NCBI GenBank assembly: GCA_900766195.1
Contig: CAAFUN010000115.1
Location: forward strand, 1 to 20,956
Reading direction: 5' to 3'
DNA from: an uncultured Bacteroides sp.
GTDB lineage: Bacteria > Bacteroidota > Bacteroidia > Bacteroidales > Bacteroidaceae
Length of the DNA: 20,956 bases
The notes beneath the pieces are model-generated. The model did no database searches. It was not told where the DNA came from and saw only the letters and a program-made list of their open reading frames with translations. Of the stretch, positions 15,155-20,956 are shown piece after piece (the first letter of the stretch is position 1; each line of letters begins with the position of its first letter). A program made the translations under genes and the position numbers.

Positions 15155-15787
15155 ATGCCTCTTTTTATGCTACACAATGATTCTTCCTGTCAATGGGGAA
15201 TCTGGAATGTTACAGAAACATTGGAACAACTGTTGCAATTATTGCCTCACTCGGAGGTTTATTGTCAACAGATGATGCAGTTTACATCCAAATCACGTCG
15301 CTTAGAGTGGATTGCTGTTCGTGTATTGCTTTTTGAATTATTGCGCGAAGAAAAAGAGATCGCTTATTATTCTAATGGCAAGCCCTATCTCGTAGACGGT
15401 TCGATGTCACTCAGCATCTCCCACACCCGCGGCTTTGTCTCAGTCATTGTAGGTAAGCCTGACGTTGAAGTGGGCATTGATATTGAACAGTATAACGAAC
15501 GTGTGCGTAGGGTGGCTCATCGGTTTATAAGACCGGACGAGGAACTTTCTATTTACAATGATACGGATACCTATGCCATGTTGCTTCACTGGTCCGCCAA
15601 AGAGGTTGTGTTCAAGTGTTTGAATGTCAGTGAAGTAGATTTCAGCCAGCATATACGGGTTTTACCCTTTACAGTTGCACATGAGGGCACGTTGGACGCC
15701 GAAGAGTATCGCACGCCCGAACAGCTGCATTTCAAGATTCACTATTTCCTTCATTCGGAATTTGTACTGACTTGGTTTGAAGGTTAG
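15155..15787 (+). CDS. 4'-phosphopantetheinyl transferase, Sfp-like
   Basis: A 210-aa enzyme that transfers the phosphopantetheine arm of CoA onto a serine of acyl- or peptidyl-carrier proteins. 'SISHTRGFV' (87-95, His90), 'VGIDIEQ' (106-112) with the metal ligands D109 and E111, and 'WSAKEVVFK' (146-154) with E150 and K154 are the family signatures. The length is that of two-half Sfp-type enzymes, not the shorter AcpS. It begins 9 nt after gldE and is probably co-transcribed with it. The gene occupies the position where gliding species carry gldD. No carrier-protein gene lies nearby, so its partner is unknown. No intrinsic terminator is seen on its own strand. Confidence 0.9.
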   Translation: MPLFMLHNDSSCQWGIWNVTETLEQLLQLLPHSEVYCQQMMQFTSKSRRLEWIAVRVLLFELLREEKEIAYYSNGKPYLVDGSMSLSISHTRGFVSVIVGKPDVEVGIDIEQYNERVRRVAHRFIRPDEELSIYNDTDTYAMLLHWSAKEVVFKCLNVSEVDFSQHIRVLPFTVAHEGTLDAEEYRTPEQLHFKIHYFLHSEFVLTWFEG

Positions 15788-15963
15788 TCCGGATTCTGTT
15801 TTTACTTTTTGGGGAATTGACAAATGCTGATTTCTCATTGTGCATATATTTAGGAATATTCCTATGTCAATTTGAGGCATTTACTGAATATCTCTACTTT
15901 AACCAATGCTGCTAGCGAATCTTTTAATCCCCTACTTCCGCCAATCCGGGAGGCTGATTGGTG
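15788..15963. other. Intergenic stretch between the riboswitch terminator and the PPTase gene
   Basis: No gene is supported here. There is a 14-base perfect palindrome TAGGAATATTCCTA (15851-15864), an 8-bp inverted repeat around it (AATTGACA 15815-15822 with 15865-15872), and a 6-bp hairpin (15941-15946 with 15956-15961). None carries a T run like an intrinsic terminator. Read-through from the riboswitch on the minus strand would cross this region into the antisense of the PPTase gene. Confidence 0.5.
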
Positions 15964-16091
15964 AAAAAAGAATGTCCGAACGAATCCCTTCGGCCGGACA
16001 TCACTAAAAATAAATAAACTTGGCAGAGTTTATTTCTCTTTACTTTCTCTGATAACAGATGAATGAAATGATGGACGACACGTCCGGTCAT
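15924..16091 (-). CDS. Possible 55-aa small ORF after the riboswitch (doubtful)
   Basis: An ATG at 16091 on the minus strand opens a 55-codon frame that runs through the terminator hairpin and stops at 15924. A purine-rich GAGGAAAAAG lies about 12 nt before the ATG. The product has no recognised domain and no convincing signal peptide; residues 'MSGRRDSFGHSF' are simply the terminator hairpin translated. A real gene would not normally contain its own intrinsic terminator, so this is more likely a chance frame, or at most a leader peptide. Confidence 0.15.
   Translation of the reverse strand: MTGRVVHHFIHLLSEKVKRNKLCQVYLFLVMSGRRDSFGHSFFTNQPPGLAEVGD
15964..16001 (-). terminator. Intrinsic terminator downstream of the cobalamin riboswitch
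   Basis: On the minus strand ATGTCCG (15995-16001) pairs with CGGACAT (15972-15978). An internal loop separates this from a CGAA/TTCG inner stem closed by a GGGA tetraloop. TCTTTTTT follows immediately. It would end the riboswitch RNA and also transcripts running on from the two-component genes. On the plus strand no T run follows, so it does not serve the PPTase gene. Confidence 0.88.
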
Positions 16092-16131
16092 TAGACTCAG
16101 CGCTTTTTCCTCGAAAGCAATGATTAATGTT

Positions 16132-16310
16132 GCATGGCAGGTCTTCTGACTTATTCCTGTTACAAGCGCCTTCCCGAATAATAAATTAAACAGTGGCAAT
16201 GAGTGATTGCTTGCAACATTTATGGAAATTACAGCAGCGGGACTGTCCGGGATTTACACCCGATTCCCTTTTGATTACTTCTTTTGATGAAAAAGGTAGC
16301 AAACCAATGC
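16132..16310 (-). promoter_or_regulatory. Cobalamin (vitamin B12) riboswitch aptamer
   Basis: Read on the minus strand, this is a complete adenosyl- or hydroxo-cobalamin-type aptamer of about 179 nt. P1 pairs GCATTGG (16304-16310, one bulged T) with CCATGC (16132-16137). The conserved core 16229-16268 holds GGGAATCGGGTGTAAATCC, then GGACAGTCCCGCTGCTGTAA. The 3' B12 box AAGTCAGAAGACCTGCC (16136-16152) fits the consensus rAGYCMGgAgACCkGCC with one change at a weakly conserved position. A perfectly placed promoter lies just upstream and a terminator about 130 nt downstream. The oddity is that no gene follows on this strand: the next gene is the convergent PPTase. Either the regulated gene has been lost, or the RNA itself is the product. 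Confidence 0.9.
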
Positions 16311-16314
16311 GCTA

Positions 16315-16345
16315 CAAAGATAATAAAGAATTTGATATAAACAAT
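16315..16345 (-). promoter_or_regulatory. Promoter of the cobalamin riboswitch RNA
   Basis: On the minus strand ATTG (16342-16345), a 19-nt spacer and TATCTTTG (16315-16322) match the Bacteroides -33/-7 consensus with one mismatch in the -33 box. Transcription would begin at about 16308-16310, exactly at the first base pair of riboswitch stem P1. It begins two bases beyond the histidine kinase stop codon. Confidence 0.75.
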
Positions 16346-16346
16346 A

Positions 16347-18137
16347 CTATTTCTTCTCTTTGGCTAAAGTGAAAACAAACACGAGTCCGCCGCCGGGATT
16401 GTTTTTGGCAGATATGGTTCCACCATGTATAATGACGGCGTTTTTTACTATGGCTAAGCCCAGTCCCGTGCCGCCCAGCTTGCGTGAACGTCCCTTGTCT
16501 ACACGATAGAAACGCTCGAATAGGCGGTTCAGGTGTTCGGGTGCTACGCCTACTCCAGTGTCTGCAAAGCTGAAGTAGTAGAAGTTGTCATCCTCTCTAA
16601 AGCAACTGATTTGGATTTGAATGTTTGCTCCGGCGTAGGCAATGGCATTGTCCATTAAATTACGGAAAATGGAATATAGCAGTGAATAATTTCCTTTTAT
16701 GATAATTGGATTACTCAGGAGGTTGAACACTTTGATTTGTCGCTCTTCCAACTCCAAAGATACCTCATTGATGATGTTGCGCACAATGGTGCTTATATCA
16801 ATTTTCTCCAAGTCAATCATGTTGGCAGCTTCGTCCATGCGGGTCAGTACGGAGATGTCACGCAGGAGTCTGCTAAGGCGGTTGCTTTGCGCATAACACC
16901 GCTCAAGGAATTGCTGTATTTTGTCTTTTGGAATATCCGGATTGCTGACAATCGTCTCCAGATAGCCCTGTATGCTGCTGACGGGAGTCTTCAGTTCGTG
17001 AGCAATGTTTTGAGTGAGTTGCCTTTTCAACCGGTTCTGCTCTTCCTCCTGGGTGACGTTGTTGATTGATATCTCGAAACTCTGATCTTGAAAAACGATG
17101 CATTCTGTTGTAAAGATACGCCCATCTTTTGTAATGGTAATAGCTATGCGCCTCTCTTCATTGTCGGTTTCATGACATTGTGTTTTATCAATAAACTCGG
17201 TTATTTTTTCAAATTCGGGTACAGCGAAAATCTGCTCCGTAGTCTCTAAGTTGGAGTCGGAGATGAGGTTGCTGTATTGAATGAAGAGGTTGTTGACCAG
17301 AATTTCTTTTTTGTCTTTGTTGAAAATGCCCAGTCCCTCACGCGAGCTTTGCAGATGCATGATCAGCTTTTCACGCTCAATGTACAATGCCTCTTTGGTT
17401 TCGCTCAACCGTTTGTATATCTGTATGATGTGTTGCGATATTTCGCCCAATTCGTTGTGTGGAAACTCCGACATCGTGTCTATGTCCACCGGTTCATTTC
17501 TATCGGCCCGTTGGGCAAATTCACGCAGTTGCTTGATGGCCACGCCCAGCCTTGAGGTGAACTTATAGAAAATGAAAATAAGAAGTAATGAAATAATGAT
17601 GCTGAACCAAAAGTAATCCTGATCCGCTTTAAAGTGTTTCCTCAGATCGATGTTGTAGGGCAATGCAGATCTGACGATGAACTTCTGAAATTTCGTAGCT
17701 GTATAGAAGTAGGTGAGCCCTGTGGACTCTGAAGTGCGTCGCACATCATATCCGTGTTCTTTGGTAAGAGCACCAATAATTTCAGGACGCTTGGAGTGGT
17801 TTTTTAATTTGTGGTTTTCGTAACTGTCAAACAGAACGTTTCCTTTAAAATCGATAATGGTGATACGGAGATCTTTGTTTTTCTGGCTCTTTAAATATTG
17901 GGCAATTGTATCTTGCCAGAGAGATCTCGGTGCATCTTCCAGGTATTGATAGACGCGCTCGTTGCAATTACTGAGTTGCAAGTCGAGCATTTCTATTTTG
18001 TACTTTCTCTCAAACCGATACTGGTGTACCAGAAAAGAAACGGCAAAGACGAGAAATAACAAAATGACGGAAAGAAATAACTTCCGGTTAAATGGTAGCA
18101 AATGTGGTTTTTTATTCGGTTTCAAAACAGTAGCCAT
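16347..18137 (-). CDS. Membrane sensor histidine kinase
   Basis: A 596-aa two-component sensor with PhoR-like layout. Two membrane helices (about 20-38 and 176-193) enclose a periplasmic sensing domain of about 137 residues. A HAMP-like/linker region (195-250) and a PAS-like segment (about 260-360) follow. The kinase core has the phosphorylated His380 in 'NIAHELKTPVSSIQGYLE', the N box 'RNLMDNAIAYA' (492-502, N497), G1 'DTGVGV' (526-531), the F box 'FERFYRVDKG' (540-549) and G2 'GGTGLGLAIV' (555-564). The start overlaps the end of the response regulator gene by 26 nt, so they form one operon and are almost certainly cognate. The signal sensed is unknown. No terminator follows before the riboswitch promoter. 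Confidence 0.93.
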   Translation of the reverse strand: MATVLKPNKKPHLLPFNRKLFLSVILLFLVFAVSFLVHQYRFERKYKIEMLDLQLSNCNERVYQYLEDAPRSLWQDTIAQYLKSQKNKDLRITIIDFKGNVLFDSYENHKLKNHSKRPEIIGALTKEHGYDVRRTSESTGLTYFYTATKFQKFIVRSALPYNIDLRKHFKADQDYFWFSIIISLLLIFIFYKFTSRLGVAIKQLREFAQRADRNEPVDIDTMSEFPHNELGEISQHIIQIYKRLSETKEALYIEREKLIMHLQSSREGLGIFNKDKKEILVNNLFIQYSNLISDSNLETTEQIFAVPEFEKITEFIDKTQCHETDNEERRIAITITKDGRIFTTECIVFQDQSFEISINNVTQEEEQNRLKRQLTQNIAHELKTPVSSIQGYLETIVSNPDIPKDKIQQFLERCYAQSNRLSRLLRDISVLTRMDEAANMIDLEKIDISTIVRNIINEVSLELEERQIKVFNLLSNPIIIKGNYSLLYSIFRNLMDNAIAYAGANIQIQISCFREDDNFYYFSFADTGVGVAPEHLNRLFERFYRVDKGRSRKLGGTGLGLAIVKNAVIIHGGTISAKNNPGGGLVFVFTLAKEKK

Positions 18138-18801
18138 AGCCTAAACGTGTCACAATACATCTTCCGTATTCTCCGATTTTTTTACGTAATCGGGTTATAT
18201 TCACATCAATCGTGCGATCTAATACATAAACTTCATCATTCCATACACGATCTAAAATATCTTCCCGCGAAAAGACACGACCCTGATTCTGAAGTAATAA
18301 GAATAAAATTTCAAATTCCTTCTTGGTGAGTGGAATCTCTTGCTCGTTGATCTTTACTTTTTTCTTTACGGTGTCTATCACTAGTGTTTTATAGAAGATC
18401 TGCTCCGGTTGTTGCTCTTCCTCTTCCTGTTTGGTGCGGCGTAAAACGGCCTTAACCCTTGCTGTTACTTCACGTAATGAAAATGGTTTTGAAATATAAT
18501 CGTCGGCTCCCACATTAAATCCGGTAATGGTGTCGTTCTCCGTGTCTTTGGCTGTAATAAATATGACAGGGATTTGACTGGTCTTTTTCTCTTTCTTGAT
18601 CATGCTGGCCAACTTAAATCCTGATATTTCACCCATCATTACATCCAATAACAATAGGTTGTATATGCTGATGTCCTTTTTTAATGCTTCTTCGGCAGAA
18701 TTTGCCGTATCCACTTCATATCCCTCGTTTTCAAGGTTGAACTTAAGAATTTCACAAAGATCTTCTTCATCGTCTACAACTAGAATTCGGCTGTTGTTCA
18801 T
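18112..18801 (-). CDS. OmpR/PhoB-family response regulator
   Basis: A 229-aa transcription factor. The receiver domain (1-118) has the acidic pair D10/D11, the phosphorylated D53 in 'LLLDVMMG', T83 and K105. The C-terminal winged helix (about 135-229) includes 'PLTKKEFEILFLLLQNQGRV', 'SREDILDRVW' and 'RTIDVNITRLRKKIG'. Acceptor and output residues are all intact. It is the first gene of the operon with the histidine kinase, and its promoter lies at 18847-18879. Its target genes are not visible, but the divergent transglutaminase-like gene shares its 340-nt upstream region and is a natural candidate. Confidence 0.94.
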   Translation of the reverse strand: MNNSRILVVDDEEDLCEILKFNLENEGYEVDTANSAEEALKKDISIYNLLLLDVMMGEISGFKLASMIKKEKKTSQIPVIFITAKDTENDTITGFNVGADDYISKPFSLREVTARVKAVLRRTKQEEEEQQPEQIFYKTLVIDTVKKKVKINEQEIPLTKKEFEILFLLLQNQGRVFSREDILDRVWNDEVYVLDRTIDVNITRLRKKIGEYGRCIVTRLGYGYCFETE

Positions 18802-18846
18802 TGCTATTTATTTTAAATGGGTGAGCAAAAGGCTTTTCTGTCACCA

Positions 18847-18879
18847 CAAAGTTAGACTTTATTTCTTTTATGTAGCAAA
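18847..18879 (-). promoter_or_regulatory. Promoter of the two-component operon
   Basis: On the minus strand TTTG (18876-18879), a 21-nt spacer and TAACTTTG (18847-18854) match both Bacteroides boxes perfectly. The start site would be near 18840, giving a leader of about 40 nt. Confidence 0.7.
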
Positions 18880-19045
18880 GTTGAGATGATTTTGTTACAT
18901 GAGAGTGAAACAAATATTACAATTCTGTTAAGAAGTATATTTAGTTATGTTTCATTCATCTTTGTGAGAGGTTTGGAGGGGGTACCTGCTCCTTTCCGAT
19001 AAAAATAATACTTGTGTTTTTTTACTATAGTTCAGTTTTATTCTT

Positions 19046-19053
19046 TAATTTTG
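19046..19053 (+). promoter_or_regulatory. Promoter -7 box of the transglutaminase-like gene
   Basis: TAATTTTG fits TAnnTTTG; TTTA (19021-19024) lies 21 nt upstream as a weak -33 box. The start site near 19060 would leave a leader of about 80 nt. Confidence 0.5.
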
Positions 19054-19141
19054 CTCAGGCAAAACAGACATGTGGAGTTGTATTTTCAATTATACAAGGA
19101 ATCTGAGCGCCAGATTGTAAGCTATTTTTATATTACAGGTA

Positions 19142-20344
19142 ATGGTAAACTTTAAGAAAATAAATTTTAAGCATCCCAAGTGGAGTTTAATGATTATAGG
19201 TGGTATTTTGCTCATTCTGGCAATTATTTCTATAGGATTAAATCTGGTACCCTTGCGCTCAAGTTTCGAAATTACAGATGAATTGGGTGGAAATATTTTC
19301 CCGTCCAGCATCTTATCTGTTGCTACGACAGACGCTCAGGTTATTGTTCCGACAGATTCTTTTTATGTGGGCAACCCCAAATCGTGCATCGAAGTGAAAC
19401 TCCGTTCAGGTAAAGCTTACAGCAGAGTGCGTGTAGAGGTGGGTGAGACTCCGTTTTTCTCTCAATCCGTTTCAGAGTTTGTATTAGAGAAATCTCACAA
19501 GGAATATACGATATTCCCGGACATTATATGGAACTATGAGGCGTTGAAAAACAATAATCAGGCCGAACCCATCAGTGTGGCTATTACTGTAGAAATGAAC
19601 GGTAAATCTATGGGACAACGTGTGCGCACGTTCTCGGTTCGCAGCCTCAATGAATGCTTGTTGGGGTATGTTACCGACGGTACGAAATTTCACGATACCG
19701 GTATCTTCTTTGCAGCCTATGTGAACGAAGATAACCCGATGATAGACAAGCTTCTTCGCGAAGCTCTCGATACACGCATCGTTACCCGTTTTCTGGGCTA
19801 TCAGGCAGGAAAACCGGAGGCTGTGGACAAGCAGGTTTATGCGTTGTGGAATGTTTTACAGAAACGTAATTTTCGTTACAGTTCCGTTTCCAATACCAGC
19901 CTGTCCAGTAATGTGGTTTTCTCGCAGCGGGTACGCACCTTTGACGACGCGCTAGAATCGTCACAGATCAACTGTGTGGACGGCAGCGTGCTGTTTGCTT
20001 CGTTGTTGCGTGCCGTTAATATAGAGCCCATACTGGTGCGCACTCCGGGACACATGTTTGTGGGGTACTACACCGACCCGTTGCACAAAGGCATGAATTT
20101 CTTGGAGACTACAATGATTGGTGATGTGGATTTGGATGATTTCTTTCCGGATGAAAAACTGGATTCGACAATGGTTGGGAAGTCGCAAAATCAGATGTCA
20201 CTGCTGACGTTTGATAAGTCCAAAGAGTATGCCAACAAGAAGTACAAGCAGAATGAGAAAGGTATCCATTCGGGCAAACTAAATTATATGTTTCTTGAAA
20301 TTTCTAAGGATGTGAGAAGGCAGATTCAGCCTATCGGAAAATAA
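19142..20344 (+). CDS. Membrane-anchored transglutaminase-like protein
   Basis: A 400-aa protein of no named family that I recognise. A single membrane helix (about 15-36) after a basic N-terminus anchors it in the inner membrane, leaving the rest in the periplasm. Residues 40-170 look like a beta-sandwich. The C-terminal part resembles the transglutaminase/cysteine-protease fold: a Cys-led helix 'INCVDGSVLFASLLRAVNI' (276-294, C278), a His strand 'PGHMFVGYY' (302-310, H304) and 'NFLETTMIG' (319-327, E322), which together could form a Cys-His-Glu triad. Similar proteins hydrolyse or cross-link peptide bonds, but the substrate is unknown. It is divergent from a two-component system. The ATG at 19142 is the only good start before the helix. 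Confidence 0.75.
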   Translation: MVNFKKINFKHPKWSLMIIGGILLILAIISIGLNLVPLRSSFEITDELGGNIFPSSILSVATTDAQVIVPTDSFYVGNPKSCIEVKLRSGKAYSRVRVEVGETPFFSQSVSEFVLEKSHKEYTIFPDIIWNYEALKNNNQAEPISVAITVEMNGKSMGQRVRTFSVRSLNECLLGYVTDGTKFHDTGIFFAAYVNEDNPMIDKLLREALDTRIVTRFLGYQAGKPEAVDKQVYALWNVLQKRNFRYSSVSNTSLSSNVVFSQRVRTFDDALESSQINCVDGSVLFASLLRAVNIEPILVRTPGHMFVGYYTDPLHKGMNFLETTMIGDVDLDDFFPDEKLDSTMVGKSQNQMSLLTFDKSKEYANKKYKQNEKGIHSGKLNYMFLEISKDVRRQIQPIGK

Positions 20345-20820
20345 GAGGAACCAACCGGGAAGAGAGGCGTTTCAAAAGCCTCAGTTGTTAAAATAATACA
20401 TCACTGCTGTTGACTTATATCGTAAAACGAAACATCTCAAAAGCCTTAATTCTCTAAATTATATCCTTGTTGTCATGTGTCAGATTCCCAAAACCTGTAG
20501 CAGGATAGATATCGAAATTCTTTCCACTATTAATAGAACCATGAAACAAGCCAAGATTTATATGTATAATAGCTTTCCCGCGACTCTTATTAGAAGATGA
20601 AAGCACCTTATTCTAAAAAAGCAGTAACTACTCAAGTCTATTTTTTTCATTCTAAAAAAAGTATAGAAATCACGTTTAATATGACTTGAAGAATCTTTGT
20701 TAAGGTGTGTTGTAAAAGATGTACGCTTTGTTAATAATAGATATTATTGTAAATAATTACTTATATCTTCGCCTGTTTTGTTATCTTTATGCCTTAAATA
20801 CTAATTAATTATTATTATTT
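20345..20820. other. AT-rich intergenic region before a recombinase
   Basis: No gene is supported in these 476 bases. Visible features are a 5-bp hairpin GAGGC/GCCTC (20364-20368 with 20378-20382) without a T run, and a 10-base direct repeat TCAAAAGCCT (20372-20381 and 20437-20446, 65 bp apart). There are also an 11-base repeat ATTCTAAAAAA (20610-20620 and 20649-20659) and a 7-bp inverted repeat TCAAGTC/GACTTGA (20632-20638 and 20683-20689). TATCTTTA (20781-20788) is one base from a -7 box and may serve the recombinase. Confidence 0.5.
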
Positions 20821-20956
20821 ATGGACAAACAAAGTCAGACACGTTCTCATCGTGTTTTCTCAGCTATCCGTATTTCAGCACTCAGTGCTTCTTTAGTCAG
20901 AGAGCTTCTGGCATCCGGTCGTTACGCTACGGCCCGCGCCTATTCCTCTTCAGTCC
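20821..20956 (+). CDS. N-terminus of a probable tyrosine recombinase (cut by window end)
   Basis: Only the first 45 codons are present. After a short basic start, 'SLVRELLASGRYATARAYSS' (24-43) has the L-x5-GR-x-x-TA-x-x-Y-x-S pattern found at the start of the SAM-like core-binding domain of tyrosine recombinases in Bacteroides. The catalytic domain (R-H-R-Y) lies outside the window, so activity cannot be judged. In these bacteria such enzymes either integrate mobile elements or invert promoters of capsule and surface-protein genes. The long AT-rich stretch before it is in keeping with a regulated or mobile locus. It could instead be another protein with a helical N-terminus. Confidence 0.6.
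   Translation, partial: MDKQSQTRSHRVFSAIRISALSASLVRELLASGRYATARAYSSSV

Larger units (their letters stand above)
18802..19141. other. Divergent promoter region
   Basis: These 340 bases separate the two-component operon (minus) from the transglutaminase-like gene (plus). Besides the two promoters listed separately nothing gene-like is seen. The palindromic GGTACC inside GGAGGGGGTACCTGCTCC (18976-18993) may form a short hairpin in the middle. No direct repeats of the kind used by OmpR-type regulators were confidently identified by eye. Confidence 0.55.

Noticed and set aside
15972..16001. Plus-strand terminator for the PPTase gene
   Set aside because: The hairpin is symmetric, but on the plus strand it is followed by CACTAAAAA and not a T run, so it acts only on the minus strand.
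15924..16199. 91-aa minus-strand frame
   Set aside because: It begins inside the conserved B12 riboswitch core and runs through the terminator hairpin. Only the last 55 codons could even be considered, and they are listed with low confidence.
16347..18801. Identifying the two-component pair as RprXY or PhoBR
   Set aside because: Domain layout is generic for PhoR/PhoB-like systems, and the regulator does not match my memory of RprY, so no symbol was assigned.
20364..20382. Terminator after the transglutaminase-like gene
   Set aside because: The stem is only 5 bp firm and is followed by AGTTGTTAAAA without a T run.
1..20956. CRISPR array or classical phage or restriction defence system
   Set aside because: No regularly spaced repeats and no defence-type domains were seen anywhere in the window; the repeats near 20345-20820 are too short and irregular.

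Overview
The window looks like chromosomal DNA of a gut Bacteroides or a close relative. The evidence is the AT-rich base composition, repeated Bacteroides-type promoter boxes (TTTG about 17-21 nt upstream of TAnnTTTG), and families typical of Bacteroidales: a DUF5686 outer-membrane protein, GldE, the mutY-ssb-gldE order, a 30-aa COX24/bS22-like protein, and an inositol-sphingolipid gene cluster. The species cannot be fixed from the sequence.

Layout. 2-1299: an intact IS4-family insertion sequence with 17-bp perfect terminal inverted repeats. 1300-2023: AT-rich non-coding DNA holding what looks like the 3' half of a tRNA-Gly(CCC). 2024-4567: an exported DUF5686 protein. 4671-8612: a tightly packed run for making inositol lipids. 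Its genes are myo-inositol-phosphate synthase, a PgpA-type phosphatase, a GtrA-like membrane protein, a CDP-alcohol phosphatidyltransferase, and an Aur1-like PAP2 enzyme (inositol phosphorylceramide synthase). A YqhD-type alcohol dehydrogenase follows 17 nt later. A strong bidirectional terminator (9846-9888) separates these from a minus-strand group of HU, a tiny ribosomal-type protein and RNase G. Divergent from HU run mutY, ssb, gldE and a 4'-phosphopantetheinyl transferase on the plus strand.

15788-16346 is the most unusual stretch. On the minus strand it holds a complete cobalamin riboswitch with its own promoter and, about 130 nt downstream, an intrinsic terminator, but no obvious protein gene to control. 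It sits just behind a two-component system (response regulator then histidine kinase, minus strand) and faces the convergent phosphopantetheinyl transferase gene. Divergent from the two-component system is a membrane-anchored transglutaminase-like protein. The window ends inside the N-terminus of a probable tyrosine recombinase, so a mobile or phase-variable region may begin there.

How the genes work together. The proposed inositol route is glucose-6-phosphate to inositol-3-phosphate (4671), attachment to CDP-diacylglycerol (7034), dephosphorylation to phosphatidylinositol (6058), then transfer of the head group to ceramide (7680). I recall an equivalent cluster being characterised in B. thetaiotaomicron, so the pathway itself is not new; the role of its GtrA-like member is less clear to me. 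All identities come from reading motifs by eye; no database search was run.
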